A stretch of DNA of 64,000 bases from Comamonadaceae bacterium OS-4 (GCA_027924025.1 AP026970.1:1324501-1388500), one strand, 5' to 3'; positions 50,093-60,303 are shown, numbered from the stretch's first letter. Notes: a model not told the origin generated them from the letters alone. Made by a program: numbers and translations.

Positions 50093-50113
50093 ACCCTGTA
50101 GCCACTTCAGGGT
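50093..50113 (-). promoter_or_regulatory. MerR-type operator and promoter of the metal transporter
   Basis: The arms ACCCTGTAG and CTTCAGGGT form an imperfect palindrome like the CadR/PbrR/ZntR sites. On the minus strand it lies between TTGACC (-35, 50111-50116) and TCCAAT (-10), with a 19-bp spacer. An over-long spacer is the known feature of MerR-activated promoters. Confidence 0.75.
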
Positions 50114-50152
50114 CAAGCGCTACACTGCAGCAAGGTTATTGCAAGGCACATC

Positions 50153-50614
50153 ATGAAAATCGGCGATCTGGCCAAGGCCACCTCCACCCCGGTGGAAACC
50201 ATCCGCTACTACGAGCGCGAGGGCTTGCTGCCCGCAGCAGCCCGCACCGATGCGAACTACCGCCATTACTCGGACGCCCACACCCAGCGGCTGCAGTTTG
50301 TGCGCCATTGCCGCAGCCTGGACATGAGCCTGGACGAGATCCGCGCATTGTTAGCGTTTCAGGATGCGCCGGGCGACAACTGCGCGAATGTGAACGCTTT
50401 GCTGGACGCCCACATCGGCCATGTGGCCCAGCGCATTCGCGAGCTGCGGGCGCTGGAAAGGCAGCTCAAGGATTTGCGGGCTCAGTGCATCGGTGTGCTG
50501 GGTGGTGCGCACTGCGGGATTTTGGAGGGGCTTGCGGTGCAGTCGGCAGGCGCTCCGCCCTCGGGGCATCTGCATGGCACCCATCGCAAGGTGCCGGCGC
50601 GAAGTGAGGGGTAA
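50153..50614 (+). CDS. MerR family heavy-metal-responsive regulator (CadR/PbrR-like)
   Basis: A 153-residue MerR regulator. The winged helix is MKIGDLAKATSTPVETIRYYEREGLL. Metal-sensing cysteines are at C77 (GDNCANVN), C112 (RAQCIGVL) and C121 (HCGILEGL), the pattern of Cd(II)/Pb(II)-responsive CadR and PbrR proteins. The C-terminal tail has histidines (HLHGTHR). It should activate the divergent transporter gene through the 19-bp spacer promoter. Confidence 0.9.
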   Translation: MKIGDLAKATSTPVETIRYYEREGLLPAAARTDANYRHYSDAHTQRLQFVRHCRSLDMSLDEIRALLAFQDAPGDNCANVNALLDAHIGHVAQRIRELRALERQLKDLRAQCIGVLGGAHCGILEGLAVQSAGAPPSGHLHGTHRKVPARSEG

Positions 50615-50665
50615 TTTGCGCTGGCGCAGTCTTTGTGCATGGGCCACACGGCAGAATTCAGGCCT

Positions 50666-51877
50666 ATGAAGCACAACATGGTGATCGTGGGGGGAGGCAT
50701 AGGCGGCTTGGCTGCGGCATTGGCGTGCAGCCGGCAAGGTGTGTTCTCAGCGCCGGGGCAGGGAGGGCTGCGGCTATTGGAGCAGGCACCTGCGTTTGGC
50801 GAAGTCGGGGCGGGTGTGCAGCTGGGCCCGAATGTCACCCGCGTGTTGCATGGCTGGGGCTTGCAACACGCGCTGTCTCAGGTGGCGGTGTTCCCGGAGC
50901 GGCTGGAGGTGCGCTGCGCCATGAGCGCCCGCTTGTTGGGCACCCTGCCGCTGGGGAGTCAGGCGTTGGCACGTTATGGCGCCCCTTATGCCACCATCGC
51001 CCGGCAGGATTTGCATGGTTTGTTGCGCGAGGCGGTGGTGCGCACCGGTGCGGTTGATATTGCGCTCAACACCCGGGTTGCCAGTGTGGCCCGTCATGAA
51101 GAGCAGGTGCGATTGATCACCCAGGAGGGCCAGGAGCTGGAGGCCGGCTGTGTGGTGGGTGCCGATGGTGTGTGGAGCACGCTGCGCCGCCAACTGATGG
51201 GCGATGGTGCACCACGGGTGACGGGGCAACTGGCGTTCCGGGCGATGGTGTTGCAAAGTTCGCTGCCCGCGGCGATCCGGTCCCAGGTCGTTACTGCGTG
51301 GATGGGGCCGCAATTCCATGCCGTCCAATATCCGGTCCGTGGCGGTGAGTGGCTGAATGTGGTGGTGATCGTGCACGGTGCGTTGGCTGGCGACCCCACA
51401 GCGTGGGATCACACCGCCAATGCCGGCGAACTGCGGGTGCGTTTGGCCAACGCGGGTGGCCCTCTGCTGGATCTGGTGCACGCGATGGATGACTGGCGCT
51501 TGTGGGCGCTCAGTGACCGCCCTCCCATGCGCAGTGCGCGTGAGATGGCGCTCGGCCGCTGTGCTTTGCTGGGGGATGCGGCCCATCCGATGCGCCCCTA
51601 CCTCGCCCAAGGCGCCGGAATGGCGATTGAAGACGCGCAGCAGCTCGCCGCATCGTTACAAGCTTTGGAGGGCGATACACCGGCTGCACTGGCGCACTAT
51701 GCTGCGGCGCGCTGGCAGCGCAACGCGCGGGTGCAAGCGCGGGCCATACGCAATGGCCAGGTATTTCACCTCATAGGGCCTATGCGCATGGCGCGCGATG
51801 CGGCGATGGGTTTGTTGGGTGAAAAACTCCTGGATTTGCCGTGGCTGTATGGCTACGCGTTAGTATCCCGGCCATGA
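50666..51877 (+). CDS. FAD-dependent monooxygenase (salicylate hydroxylase-like)
   Basis: A 403-residue class A flavin monooxygenase. The FAD-binding motif is VIVGGGIGGLAAALACS at the N-terminus, the NAD(P)H/FAD motif VVGADGVWSTLRRQL lies mid-chain, and GDAAHPMRPYLAQGAGMAIEDAQ near residue 310 is the second FAD motif (GDAAHPxxPxxGQG form). It is like salicylate and 3-hydroxybenzoate 6-hydroxylases; the substrate is not set. The stop overlaps the start of the next small gene (ATGA). Confidence 0.9.
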   Translation: MKHNMVIVGGGIGGLAAALACSRQGVFSAPGQGGLRLLEQAPAFGEVGAGVQLGPNVTRVLHGWGLQHALSQVAVFPERLEVRCAMSARLLGTLPLGSQALARYGAPYATIARQDLHGLLREAVVRTGAVDIALNTRVASVARHEEQVRLITQEGQELEAGCVVGADGVWSTLRRQLMGDGAPRVTGQLAFRAMVLQSSLPAAIRSQVVTAWMGPQFHAVQYPVRGGEWLNVVVIVHGALAGDPTAWDHTANAGELRVRLANAGGPLLDLVHAMDDWRLWALSDRPPMRSAREMALGRCALLGDAAHPMRPYLAQGAGMAIEDAQQLAASLQALEGDTPAALAHYAAARWQRNARVQARAIRNGQVFHLIGPMRMARDAAMGLLGEKLLDLPWLYGYALVSRP

Positions 51878-52014
51878 AAACCAGCTTTATCTTTATCGCC
51901 ATTCTGGTGCTGAGCATTGCCGGCGCACTGTCGAGCAGCCGCGCGGTGAAAACGGGCATGCTCGCGGTGTGCGGCGCTTTGTCCCTCTACGGGATGCTGC
52001 GTTTCCTGGGCTAG
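51874..52014 (+). CDS. 46-residue small membrane protein
   Basis: A short open frame starting with ATGA overlap at the monooxygenase stop. Residues 4-20 ([15 protein letters not shown]) and about 28-45 are hydrophobic with a basic-polar turn (SSSRAVKTG) between, suggesting a two-helix hairpin in the membrane. Its stop shares the CTAG with the stop of the convergent chemotaxis gene. Coupling to the upstream gene supports it as real; family and function are unknown. Confidence 0.55.
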   Translation: MKTSFIFIAILVLSIAGALSSSRAVKTGMLAVCGALSLYGMLRFLG

Positions 52015-53639
52015 TACTGCAGTGCCAGCATGCCGGGGCTTGCGGCATGGCCGATGGACAGGCTCCGTGCGTCGAGCGGGTTGAGCTTGAAGCGGGCGAC
52101 GACTTGCACCAAATCACGCGATTGGCTGCTCAGGCTGCTGGCAGCGGCGGCCATTTCTTCGACCAAGGCGGCATTTTGCTGGGTGACCTGGTCCATTTGC
52201 TGGATCGCCACATCAATTTGGGCCACTCCCTCGCTTTGCTCACGGCTGGCCATTGAGATTTCGGTAATGACAGTGTTCAGGCCACTGATGCTGCTGACCA
52301 CCTCCGACATGATGGTGCCTGCGCGCTCTGCCTGAACCCCGCCTTGCTCGATACGCTGCACGTTGTCGCCGATGAGCTTTTTGATTTCTTTGGCTGCTTC
52401 TGCCGACCGGCTGGCCAGGGTGCGCACCTCACTGGCCACCACCGCAAAGCCCCGACCTTGTTCGCCTGCCCGGGCCGCTTCTACCGCGGCATTGAGGGCG
52501 AGGATGTTGGTCTGGAAGGCAATGCCGTCAATGATGCTGGTGATGTCTGAAATCCGCTTGGAGCTGTCACTGATGCCGCGCATGGTGCTGACCACGTCGG
52601 TCACGGTGCTGCCGCCCTGCGAGGCAATTTGCGAGGCATCGGCCACCAGTTGTCTGGCCTGTTGTGAGTGGTCGGCGTTTTGCCGGATGGAGGAGTTCAC
52701 CTCTTCCATGCTCGCCGATGTTTGCTCCAGGGCACTGGCTTGGCTCTCGGTGCGGCCGGACAGGTCGTGGTTGCCGGTGGCAATTTCCGCACTGGCATTG
52801 GAGACGGTTTCGGCACTGTGACGCACCGCGGCCACGATGCCGGACAGCTCCAGCCGCATCGCTTCCAGCGCCATTACGAGTTGTGCGATTTCGTCTTTAC
52901 CCTCTGCTTTCAGCGCGGTGCTCAGGTCGCCGTGGGCAAAGGCATTGGCTGCCGACCGGGCGGTGAGCAAGGGGCGTGTGATGGAGCGGGTGGTACTCAC
53001 GCCCATCGTGATGGCGATGGCCAATCCGATAAGGGTGAGCACGATCAAGGTGGTGCGCAAAACCACAAAATCATGGGCCGCCTCGACCACATTGGCCTGG
53101 CCTGCAGCCTCGGTGAGTTTGCCAAATTCGTGGAGGTCAGCCAGCAGCTGGTCCAGCAAGGGACGGCATTTGGCGTTAATGCTTGCAATCGCCTCATCAC
53201 GCTTGCCGGCCACGCCCAAGGCGGTGATCTCTAGCGCGACCGGGCCATACACCGATTCGGTTTTTTTGACGGCCTCAAATGCCCGGGCCAGTTCAGAACC
53301 TTTGAAGCTGTCTTGGGCGAGCATGCTTGCGATTTCCGCGATGTGCTTTTGGACGTCTGCATGCGCTTTCTCAATCGCCGCCTTGTCACGCTCAACACCG
53401 GCTTGGGGCGTGCTGATGACCAGGTTGCGTGCCCCTACCGCGCGGGCGTTGGTGGCATCGAGGGTTTGGTTGCTGAGCTGGGTGAGTTTGTTGAGCTGGA
53501 ATACCTGTCGCTCGAAGTCTTCTTTGGCATTGGAGAGGGCCATCAGACCCTCTGCGGCAATCAAGACCACGATGAGTGTCATGACCGCGTAACCGAAACT
53601 AAGCCGCGCTTTGACGCTCCACCGGTTCAAAAAACTCAT
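52011..53639 (-). CDS. Methyl-accepting chemotaxis protein
   Basis: A 542-residue receptor. The first transmembrane helix is about residues 12-32 and the second about 190-210; between them is a four-helix-bundle-like periplasmic sensor of about 155 residues. A HAMP domain ([22 protein letters not shown]) and the signalling domain follow, with the tip motif [19 protein letters not shown]. Methylation sites lie in the flanking helices. The C-terminal CheR-binding pentapeptide is missing; the chain ends MLALQY. Start chosen at [17 protein letters not shown]. Confidence 0.95.
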   Translation of the reverse strand: MSFLNRWSVKARLSFGYAVMTLIVVLIAAEGLMALSNAKEDFERQVFQLNKLTQLSNQTLDATNARAVGARNLVISTPQAGVERDKAAIEKAHADVQKHIAEIASMLAQDSFKGSELARAFEAVKKTESVYGPVALEITALGVAGKRDEAIASINAKCRPLLDQLLADLHEFGKLTEAAGQANVVEAAHDFVVLRTTLIVLTLIGLAIAITMGVSTTRSITRPLLTARSAANAFAHGDLSTALKAEGKDEIAQLVMALEAMRLELSGIVAAVRHSAETVSNASAEIATGNHDLSGRTESQASALEQTSASMEEVNSSIRQNADHSQQARQLVADASQIASQGGSTVTDVVSTMRGISDSSKRISDITSIIDGIAFQTNILALNAAVEAARAGEQGRGFAVVASEVRTLASRSAEAAKEIKKLIGDNVQRIEQGGVQAERAGTIMSEVVSSISGLNTVITEISMASREQSEGVAQIDVAIQQMDQVTQQNAALVEEMAAAASSLSSQSRDLVQVVARFKLNPLDARSLSIGHAASPGMLALQY

Positions 53640-53697
53640 GTTAATTCCTACGTTAGATGTACTGAAGCTCCCGACCCAACGAAGCAATTAATTATTG

Positions 53698-55074
53698 TTA
53701 GTTCAACAGCTCCAGCATAGTGGATTTGAAGTTTTCTGCAATCACTGATTGTTCACGGTGCACGCCGCGAATGACCTGTCGCTTGCCGGCCACATAGACC
53801 TCATCGATCGCCGCATGATTGCAGGCAAACACCAGGGCATCGAGCGTGTGTGTGTGCGGAATGCCGAGCAAACCCGGGGCGTTCATATCGAGCACCACCA
53901 TGTCCGCTCTTGCACCTGTTTGCAGGCCCCATTGTTTGAAACCCGCTGCTGCCGCGCCGCTGCTGATCGCCTGGTCTAACAAGCGCGCGGCTGTGGAGGG
54001 CTGATGCCCGGGGAGGGCGGCCACGTTGCGCTGTTGCAGGCGCAGGCGTTGGCCGTATTCGAGCCAGCGCAATTCTTCCGCCCATTGGCGACTCACATGG
54101 CTGTCTGAGCCCACCGCCATGGGCACCCCGGCTGAGAGCCACGCGGGCAGATCGGCAAAGCCATCGCCGAGGTTGCCTTCGGTGCTGGGGCAGATCACAA
54201 TGCCGGCGCCACTGCGGGCTACCGCATCAATTTCGGCCTGCTCGGTGTGGGTGGCGTGTACCAGTTGCCAGCGGGCATCCATTTGTTGGTGCTCCGCCAG
54301 CCGGGCGATGGGTCGCAGGCCGGTGGCCGACACACAGTCGCGCACCTCTTGCATTTGCTCCGCCACATGGATGTGGATGGGAACATCCGCATCACCCACC
54401 TGGGCCAGCAGTGCCGCGATGGATTCGGCCGATGCCGCGCGCAGGGAGTGAATGGAAACCCCTGCATTCACCAGCGGGCGCCCCGCCGCCTGCACTTTGC
54501 GGTGAAGGCGGGCGATGAACTCGGGAGTGCCGGCAAAGCGGCGCTGGTCAGGCCGCAGTGCGGGTTGTGCAAAGCCCGCGCGTTCGTACAGCACGGGCAA
54601 TACGGTGAGGCCCATGCCCGCGTCGTGGGCTGCATCGGCCACCGCCCACGCCATGGTGGCCTCGTCGGCATAGGGCTGGCCGTCTTCCTGGTGGTGCAGG
54701 TAATGGAACTCACACACCTGGGTGTAGCCGCCTTGCAGCAGCTCTACATAGAGCTGAGCCGCCACAGCGCGCAGCTGCGCCGGCGTGATGCGCAGGGCCA
54801 CACCGTACATGCGGTCCCGCCAGGACCAGAAGTCATCTGCCGCGGATTCACGCCGCTCGGCGAGTCCGGCAAAAGCGCGCTGGAAAGCGTGACTGTGTGC
54901 ATTAACCAAGCCCGGCAACATCGGCCCCGGCAGCACGGTGGCATGGGCCGGCGGCGGAGTGATGCCGGGCGTGATGGCAGCCCAGTGGCCGCGTGCATCG
55001 ACTTGCAGGCACACATCGTGTTCCCAGCGGCCATTCACCCAAGCTTGAGGTGCCCAAAAAACGTGCTCGCTCAT
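53698..55074 (-). CDS. hutF: Formimidoylglutamate deiminase
   Basis: A 458-residue amidohydrolase that deaminates N-formimino-L-glutamate to N-formyl-L-glutamate in the histidine pathway. Metal and active-site motifs include NAHSHAFQRA, the HIHVAEQ motif with HATHTEQAEIDA, and the aspartate in GSDSHVS. Start set at [13 protein letters not shown]; its ATG overlaps the hutG stop (ATGA). Last gene of hutCDIGF. Together with hutG it gives the two-step route to glutamate via formylglutamate. Confidence 0.95.
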   Translation of the reverse strand: MSEHVFWAPQAWVNGRWEHDVCLQVDARGHWAAITPGITPPPAHATVLPGPMLPGLVNAHSHAFQRAFAGLAERRESAADDFWSWRDRMYGVALRITPAQLRAVAAQLYVELLQGGYTQVCEFHYLHHQEDGQPYADEATMAWAVADAAHDAGMGLTVLPVLYERAGFAQPALRPDQRRFAGTPEFIARLHRKVQAAGRPLVNAGVSIHSLRAASAESIAALLAQVGDADVPIHIHVAEQMQEVRDCVSATGLRPIARLAEHQQMDARWQLVHATHTEQAEIDAVARSGAGIVICPSTEGNLGDGFADLPAWLSAGVPMAVGSDSHVSRQWAEELRWLEYGQRLRLQQRNVAALPGHQPSTAARLLDQAISSGAAAAGFKQWGLQTGARADMVVLDMNAPGLLGIPHTHTLDALVFACNHAAIDEVYVAGKRQVIRGVHREQSVIAENFKSTMLELLN

Positions 55075-55883
55075 GCGGGCCTCCAGTCGGTCAGGGTGCG
55101 CACCAGCGCGTGCAGCACGGGCAGCACGCGGGCTGCGCGGTCGGGTGCTACTGCGTAGGGCGGTTCCTCGGCCATGTAGCAGCGCCAGCACATTTCCAGC
55201 TGGATGGCGTGCACCTGCTCCGCTGGGCGTCCGTAGTTCCGGGTGATGTAGCCGCCTTTGAAGCGGCCGTCTACCACATGGGTAAATTCAGATTGGCTTT
55301 GCAATACTTTTGATAGCTGCTCGCGCAGAGCTGGTGAGGCACTGCTGCCGTTTACGGTGCCAAGGTTCAGGTCCGGCAGGCGGCCTTCAAACAGCCAGGG
55401 CAGCACCGAGCAGATGCTGTGCGCATCAAACAGCACGGCGTGGCCGTGCAGCGTGCGCAGGCGTTGCAGCTCGCCGTCCAGCGCGTCGTGATAAGGGCGC
55501 CAGTAGTCCGTCACGCGCTGGGCGACTTCAGATTCGGTGGGCTCCTGGCCCGGCAGGTACAGCGGCTCGCCGCTGAAGAAGCGGCTGGGGCACAGCTCGG
55601 TGTTGTTCACGCCGGGGTACATGGGCGCGTTTTCGGGCGGGCGGTTCAGGTCCACCACATAACGTGCATGGCGCGGGACGAGGGTGCCGGCGCCCATGTC
55701 GCGCACAAAGGCGTAGAGGGCCTCGAGGTGCCAGTCGGTGTCTTCCGCGGCATGGGCGCGAGGCACCAAGCGGCTGCGGATGGCGTCGGGAATCTCGGTA
55801 CCCACATGCGGAAAGCTCACCAGCAGCGGGCTGCTGCCGGGTGTGAGGATGTAGGTGGGGTGGTGAGTGGTCGCTTGTGTCAC
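55071..55883 (-). CDS. hutG: N-formylglutamate deformylase
   Basis: A 270-residue amidohydrolase (N-formylglutamate amidohydrolase family) that yields glutamate and formate. Motifs [41 protein letters not shown] and [13 protein letters not shown] are typical, with the metal-binding histidines and acidic residues. The start is a GTG overlapping the hutI stop (GTGA). Codons around residues 184-195 ([16 protein letters not shown]) contain a fragment of the dispersed repeat on the opposite strand. Confidence 0.95.
   Translation of the reverse strand: MTQATTHHPTYILTPGSSPLLVSFPHVGTEIPDAIRSRLVPRAHAAEDTDWHLEALYAFVRDMGAGTLVPRHARYVVDLNRPPENAPMYPGVNNTELCPSRFFSGEPLYLPGQEPTESEVAQRVTDYWRPYHDALDGELQRLRTLHGHAVLFDAHSICSVLPWLFEGRLPDLNLGTVNGSSASPALREQLSKVLQSQSEFTHVVDGRFKGGYITRNYGRPAEQVHAIQLEMCWRCYMAEEPPYAVAPDRAARVLPVLHALVRTLTDWRPA
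55297..55329 (+). repeat. Dispersed hairpin repeat, copy 7 (fragment inside hutG)
   Basis: TTTGCAATACTTTTGATAGC then TGCTCGCGCAGA. Only the left half of the repeat is recognisable. It is antisense to hutG and in an open frame. Confidence 0.5.
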
Positions 55884-57109
55884 AGGGGGCGCTCCAGTCC
55901 GCCCACGATGGTGCGGCGGCAAGGGTTGTGGCCGAACCAGTAGGCCAGTTCGCGGGGGTGGTCCAGGTTCCACACACAGAAGTCGGCCCGCTGGCCGGCG
56001 GCCAAGGTGCCCCGGTCGTGCAGGCCCAAGGCGCGTGCGCCGTGTACCGTGGCGCCACGCAGGGCTTCTTCGGGTGTCAGGCGGAACAAGGTGCAGGCCA
56101 TATTGAGCATGAGCAGCATTGACAAGCCGGGCGAGGTGCCGGGGTTGTGGTCGGTGGCGATGGCCATGGGCACGCCATGGGCGCGCAGTGCCTCCATGGG
56201 GGGCAACTTGGTTTCGCGCAAAAAGTAATAGGCGCCGGGCAGTAGCACGGCCACGGTGCCAGCGGCTTGCATGGCGCGTATGCCGGCGTCGCTCAGGTGC
56301 TCTAGGTGGTCGCACGAGAGGGCGCCGAACTCGGCTGCCAGCGCTGCGCCTCCTTGGTCGCTGAGCTGCTCGGCGTGCAGCTTGACGGGTAGCCCCAAGG
56401 CCCGTGCCGCTTCAAACACGCGCCGCGTTTGGGTAGGGCTGAAGCCTATGGTTTCGCAAAACGCGTCCACTGCATCGACCAGCCCTCGGGAATGCAGCTC
56501 GGGCATCCAGGCGCAAACGGCGTCCACATAGTCATCGTTGCGGCCAGCAAATTCGGGCGGCACGGCGTGGGCACCCAGGTAGGTGGTGCGCACGCTCAAG
56601 GGCAGGCGCTTGCCCAGGGTGCGCGCCACGCGCAGGCAGCGGGCCTCGTCTTCCAGACTCAAGCCGTAGCCGGACTTGATCTCAATCGTGGTGACTCCCT
56701 CGGCCATGAGGCTGCGCGCGCGGCGGGTGGCGTTTGCCAGCAAGGTGGCTTCGCTGGCGGCACGGGTGGCGGCCACGCTGGAGCGTATGCCGCCGCCGGC
56801 CTGCGCAATCTGCTCGTAGCTGGCGCCTTGCAGGCGCATCTCGAACTCGGCTGCGCGGTCGCCGCCGTACACCAAGTGGGTGTGGCAGTCCACCAGGCCG
56901 GGAGTGACCAAGGCGCCATCCAAATTTACCTCTTGCGTGATGCCTTGCTTGTGTTCGGCAGGTAGCTCAGAGCGCGGGCCGCACCAGAGGATGTGTTCTC
57001 CACGGGTCAGCATGGCGCCGTCTTCCAGCCACCCCCAGGGTTCGCTGCCATGCAAGCTTGCAATGCGGGCGTGGTGCCAGAGCGTGGTGGCGGTGTGGGC
57101 AAGGCTCAT
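55880..57109 (-). CDS. hutI: Imidazolonepropionase
   Basis: A 409-residue amidohydrolase that opens imidazolone propionate to formiminoglutamate. Landmarks are [25 protein letters not shown] (cited in part as [10 protein letters not shown]), [25 protein letters not shown], and the aspartate in [10 protein letters not shown]. Length is typical. ATG overlaps the hutD stop (ATGA) and its stop overlaps hutG, so translation of the operon appears coupled. Confidence 0.97.
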   Translation of the reverse strand: MSLAHTATTLWHHARIASLHGSEPWGWLEDGAMLTRGEHILWCGPRSELPAEHKQGITQEVNLDGALVTPGLVDCHTHLVYGGDRAAEFEMRLQGASYEQIAQAGGGIRSSVAATRAASEATLLANATRRARSLMAEGVTTIEIKSGYGLSLEDEARCLRVARTLGKRLPLSVRTTYLGAHAVPPEFAGRNDDYVDAVCAWMPELHSRGLVDAVDAFCETIGFSPTQTRRVFEAARALGLPVKLHAEQLSDQGGAALAAEFGALSCDHLEHLSDAGIRAMQAAGTVAVLLPGAYYFLRETKLPPMEALRAHGVPMAIATDHNPGTSPGLSMLLMLNMACTLFRLTPEEALRGATVHGARALGLHDRGTLAAGQRADFCVWNLDHPRELAYWFGHNPCRRTIVGGLERPL

Positions 57110-57702
57110 GGTGTGGCTCCCTCAGGTGTGTGGGGGGTAAAGCCCAGCCAGTAAGCCGGTGCGATGTGCGTGGGCTTTGCGCTGGCGTCCGGGGTAAATG
57201 TCCAGGGGGCGGTGTCAGGCGTTTCGTCCCACAGCAGGGTGTCGGCGCTGATCTGCACCCGGCGTGTGCCGTCGGTCCAGGTGCCGGCGCCGGTGCTGTA
57301 CAGGCCGCGCATGGCGAGCAGGCTGTGCCACGGTTGCCCCGCAATGACTATCTGCATAAAGCCTCGGCCTTGCCGCGCCATCAGGTTCAGGTCTTGGGTG
57401 GGGCCGTCCAGCAGGCGGCAGTCGGGCGCAGCGGCACCGTCAAATTCCAGCGGCGCATCGCTGGCACGCAATGTCTGCGGAACGGGCAGCGCCAATGCCA
57501 CCCCGGCGCCTTGCAACACGGCGAACCAGCGCTGCACACCAGGGAAAGCAGAGAAAGGGCCATCCGCCGCAATGTCAGCCCGGCTGATGCGCAGCTGCCA
57601 ATCGCCCATGGGCGGCCACACCAGCAGTTCACGGGTCTGGCCGCTACCGTTGCGCCAGGGCTGGGGTGCGCATTCCTGCGCGTGGATGATTTGCAGCGTC
57701 AT
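57106..57702 (-). CDS. hutD: HutD family protein
   Basis: A 198-residue cupin-like protein of the HutD/Ves family, with the family start [17 protein letters not shown] and [21 protein letters not shown], then LNLMARQG. In Pseudomonas, HutD is thought to limit or fine-tune hut expression; its biochemical role is unsettled. Encoded between the repressor and hutI with ATGA overlaps on both sides. Confidence 0.92.
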   Translation of the reverse strand: MTLQIIHAQECAPQPWRNGSGQTRELLVWPPMGDWQLRISRADIAADGPFSAFPGVQRWFAVLQGAGVALALPVPQTLRASDAPLEFDGAAAPDCRLLDGPTQDLNLMARQGRGFMQIVIAGQPWHSLLAMRGLYSTGAGTWTDGTRRVQISADTLLWDETPDTAPWTFTPDASAKPTHIAPAYWLGFTPHTPEGATP

Positions 57703-58427
57703 GGCTTGAACTGGCCTTGGATCTGGTAGCGGGTGCCGGGGTGCACCAAGCGCGCCAGGGTGATGGGCACATCGCGGTTCATGGTGCGGCGCACGATGAT
57801 GAGGCAGGGGTCCTGCGGGGTGATGCCCAGCAACTCCGCTTCTTGCGTGCTGGGTGGGCCGGCCTCAATGGAGTACTGCGCCTCCCAGAGGGGGGCCACC
57901 TCCAGCAAGTAGTGGGTAGGCGTGGTCTGGCCGAAGTCCACGCTCAAATAGTCGGGCGCGCAGGCGGGGTTCACGTAGCGGTCTTCGCACTGCAGCGGCA
58001 CGCCATTCTCGGAGTGCACGATCAGGGTGTGGAACACCGGTGCCCCCAGAGGCAGGCCCAGTTGCTGGGCCAACCCCTCCACCGCCAGCTCCTCGCGTGA
58101 TAGCACGACCCGCGCTTGGTGCTGGTGGCCCCGGGCGGCAATCTCTTCGTGCAAGTCTTTGATCGTGAGGGTAGACGACACCCGCGCCAGATGCGCCGCA
58201 AAGGTGCCCACGCCCTGTACCCGGGTCACAAAGCCTTCGGCCTGCAACTCGCGGATAGCGCGGCCCACCGTCATGCGGCTGACCTTGAACTGTTGCACCA
58301 GCTCGGACTCGGAGGGCATCTGGCTGCCCGGCGTCCAGCGGCCCTGCGACAGGCCTTCCATCAAAAAGTTTTTGACGTGGGTGTAGGGCGCCGCAGCGCT
58401 TGAGGGGGTAGGTGTGGTGGAAACCAT
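57699..58427 (-). CDS. hutC: Histidine utilization repressor HutC (GntR family)
   Basis: A 242-residue GntR/HutC regulator. The winged helix holds SQMPSESELVQQFKVSRMTVGRAIRELQAEG (cited in part as ELVQQFKVSRMTVGRAI), followed by the UTRA effector domain (about 90-235), which in HutC binds urocanate. ATG at 58427; an upstream TTG two codons before is an alternative. It is the first gene of hutCDIGF and should repress both directions from the palindrome between it and hutU. Confidence 0.95.
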   Translation of the reverse strand: MVSTTPTPSSAAAPYTHVKNFLMEGLSQGRWTPGSQMPSESELVQQFKVSRMTVGRAIRELQAEGFVTRVQGVGTFAAHLARVSSTLTIKDLHEEIAARGHQHQARVVLSREELAVEGLAQQLGLPLGAPVFHTLIVHSENGVPLQCEDRYVNPACAPDYLSVDFGQTTPTHYLLEVAPLWEAQYSIEAGPPSTQEAELLGITPQDPCLIIVRRTMNRDVPITLARLVHPGTRYQIQGQFKP

Positions 58428-58449
58428 CAGCAAATTGTAGTTGCATAGG

Positions 58450-58463
58450 CATGTCTAGACAAG
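58450..58463. promoter_or_regulatory. Predicted HutC operator between hutC and hutU
   Basis: The palindrome TGTCTAGACA at 58452-58461, flanked by A on each side (ATGTCTAGACAA), lies 25 bp upstream of hutC and 46 bp upstream of hutU. A second partial half-site GTAGAC follows. It is positioned to control both divergent operons. Confidence 0.65.
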
Positions 58464-58506
58464 TAGACTCCGCGACATTGCATTTTTGTTGAAAGCGAGT
58501 TTGAAG

Positions 58507-60192
58507 ATGTCTGCACCCTCCCAAGCCCGGCCTGTGCGCGCACCCCACGGCACCACCCTGCATTGCAAGAACTGGCTTATTGAGGCCGCCTACCGCATGC
58601 TGCAAAACAACCTGGACCCTGAAGTGGCAGAAGACCCGGATGCGCTGGTGGTGTATGGCGGTATCGGCAAGGCCGCGCGCAACTGGGAGTGTTTCGATGC
58701 CATCCTGGAGAGCCTGCGCAACTTGAATGAAGACGAAACCCTGCTGGTGCAAAGCGGAAAGCCGGTGGGCGTGTTCCGTAGCCATGCCGACGCGCCCCGG
58801 GTGCTGATTGCCAACTCCAACCTGGTGCCCAAGTGGGCGACCTGGGAGCACTTTCACGAGCTGGATAAAAAGGGCCTGATGATGTATGGCCAAATGACGG
58901 CCGGCAGCTGGATCTACATCGGCAGCCAGGGCATTGTGCAAGGCACTTACGAGACGTTTGTGGAAGCCGGCAAGCAGCACTTTGGTGGCAGCTTGCAAGG
59001 CAAATGGATTTTGACGGCCGGCCTGGGCGGCATGGGTGGCGCGCAGCCGCTGGCGGCCAGCTTTGCAGGCGCTTCGTCCCTGAATATCGAGTGCCAGCAA
59101 AGTCGAATCGACTTCCGCCTCAAGACCCGCTATGTGGACGAGCAAGCCACGGATCTGGACGACGCGCTGCAACGCATGGCCCGCTATGCGTCCGAGGGCA
59201 AAGCCGTGTCGGTGGCCTTGCTGGGCAATGCCGCTGAGCTGCTGCCCGAGATGGTGCGCCGCGCCCGCGCCGGTGGCACGCGCCCCGATATGGTCACCGA
59301 CCAGACCTCCGCACACGACCTGGTGCACGGCTACCTGCCGCCCGGCTGGTCAGTAGAGCAGTGGCGCGCAGCGCAGGCGGACGACACCCAGCACGCTGCG
59401 CTGCGCTTGGCTGCCGCGCAAGGCTGCGCGGTGCATGTGCAGGCCATGCTGGACTTCCAGACCATGGGTATTCCCACCGTGGACTACGGCAACAACATCC
59501 GCCAGGTGGCACTGGACCAGGGCGTGAAGAACGCATTTGACTTCCCCGGCTTTGTGCCCGCCTATGTGCGTCCCCTGTTCTGCCGTGGCAAGGGTCCATT
59601 TCGCTGGGTGGCCTTGAGTGGCGACCCGGAAGACATCCGCAAGACGGACGCGAAGATGAAAGAGTTGTTCCCCGAAGACGCGCATCTGCACCGCTGGCTG
59701 GACATGGCGGGCGAGCGCATTGCCTTCCAGGGCCTGCCGGCACGCATCTGCTGGATCGGCCTGGGCGAGCGCCACCGCGCTGGCTTGGCGTTTAACGAGA
59801 TGGTGAAGAACGGCGAGCTCAAAGCTCCCATCGTTATTGGCCGTGACCACCTGGACAGCGGCTCGGTGGCATCGCCCAACCGCGAGACCGAAAGCATGCA
59901 AGACGGCTCAGACGCGGTGAGCGACTGGCCTTTGTTGAACGCACTCCTCAACACCGCCGGCGGCGCCACCTGGGTCAGCTTGCACCATGGCGGTGGTGTC
60001 GGCATGGGCTACAGCCAGCACAGTGGCGTGGTCATCGTGGCCGACGGCACGGACGCAGCTGCCAAACGCCTGGAGCGCGTGCTCTGGAACGACCCCGGCA
60101 CCGGCGTCATGCGCCATGCAGATGCCGGGTATGAGATTGCAAAGCAATGCGCCAAAGAGCAGGGCATGAACTTGCCCATGTTGAAAGGTTAA
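58507..60192 (+). CDS. hutU: Urocanate hydratase
   Basis: A 561-residue enzyme that converts urocanate to imidazolone propionate using tightly bound NAD+. The start MSAPSQARP gives the usual N-terminus before [23 protein letters not shown] (cited in part). Motifs include [29 protein letters not shown], the active-site cysteine region [14 protein letters not shown], and [16 protein letters not shown]. Followed by a hairpin-rich gap and hutH. Confidence 0.97.
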   Translation: MSAPSQARPVRAPHGTTLHCKNWLIEAAYRMLQNNLDPEVAEDPDALVVYGGIGKAARNWECFDAILESLRNLNEDETLLVQSGKPVGVFRSHADAPRVLIANSNLVPKWATWEHFHELDKKGLMMYGQMTAGSWIYIGSQGIVQGTYETFVEAGKQHFGGSLQGKWILTAGLGGMGGAQPLAASFAGASSLNIECQQSRIDFRLKTRYVDEQATDLDDALQRMARYASEGKAVSVALLGNAAELLPEMVRRARAGGTRPDMVTDQTSAHDLVHGYLPPGWSVEQWRAAQADDTQHAALRLAAAQGCAVHVQAMLDFQTMGIPTVDYGNNIRQVALDQGVKNAFDFPGFVPAYVRPLFCRGKGPFRWVALSGDPEDIRKTDAKMKELFPEDAHLHRWLDMAGERIAFQGLPARICWIGLGERHRAGLAFNEMVKNGELKAPIVIGRDHLDSGSVASPNRETESMQDGSDAVSDWPLLNALLNTAGGATWVSLHHGGGVGMGYSQHSGVVIVADGTDAAAKRLERVLWNDPGTGVMRHADAGYEIAKQCAKEQGMNLPMLKG

Positions 60193-60202
60193 GAAACACC
60201 CC

Positions 60203-60262
60203 TGAGCGCCTTTGGCGCTTCCCCTCAAGGGGACGACACCAGCAGCCCGGCAAAGCCGGTTC
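60203..60262 (+). repeat. Triple-hairpin intergenic element between hutU and hutH
   Basis: Three perfect short hairpins lie in a row: AGCGCC-TTT-GGCGCT (60205-60219), CCCC-TCAA-GGGG (60221-60232) and CCGGC-AAA-GCCGG (60247-60259). No T-run follows, so it is not a normal terminator. It resembles the REP-like intergenic elements common in Comamonadaceae genomes and could protect hutU mRNA or damp read-through to hutH. Confidence 0.65.
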
Positions 60263-60303
60263 TGCGGTGTCCCTGAACAAAGACACTTACTCCGGACATA
60301 CCT

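Noticed and set aside
57865..59328. 487-residue open frame antisense to hutU and overlapping hutC
   Set aside because: It spans the hutC-hutU control region and covers two well-supported genes in the wrong frames.
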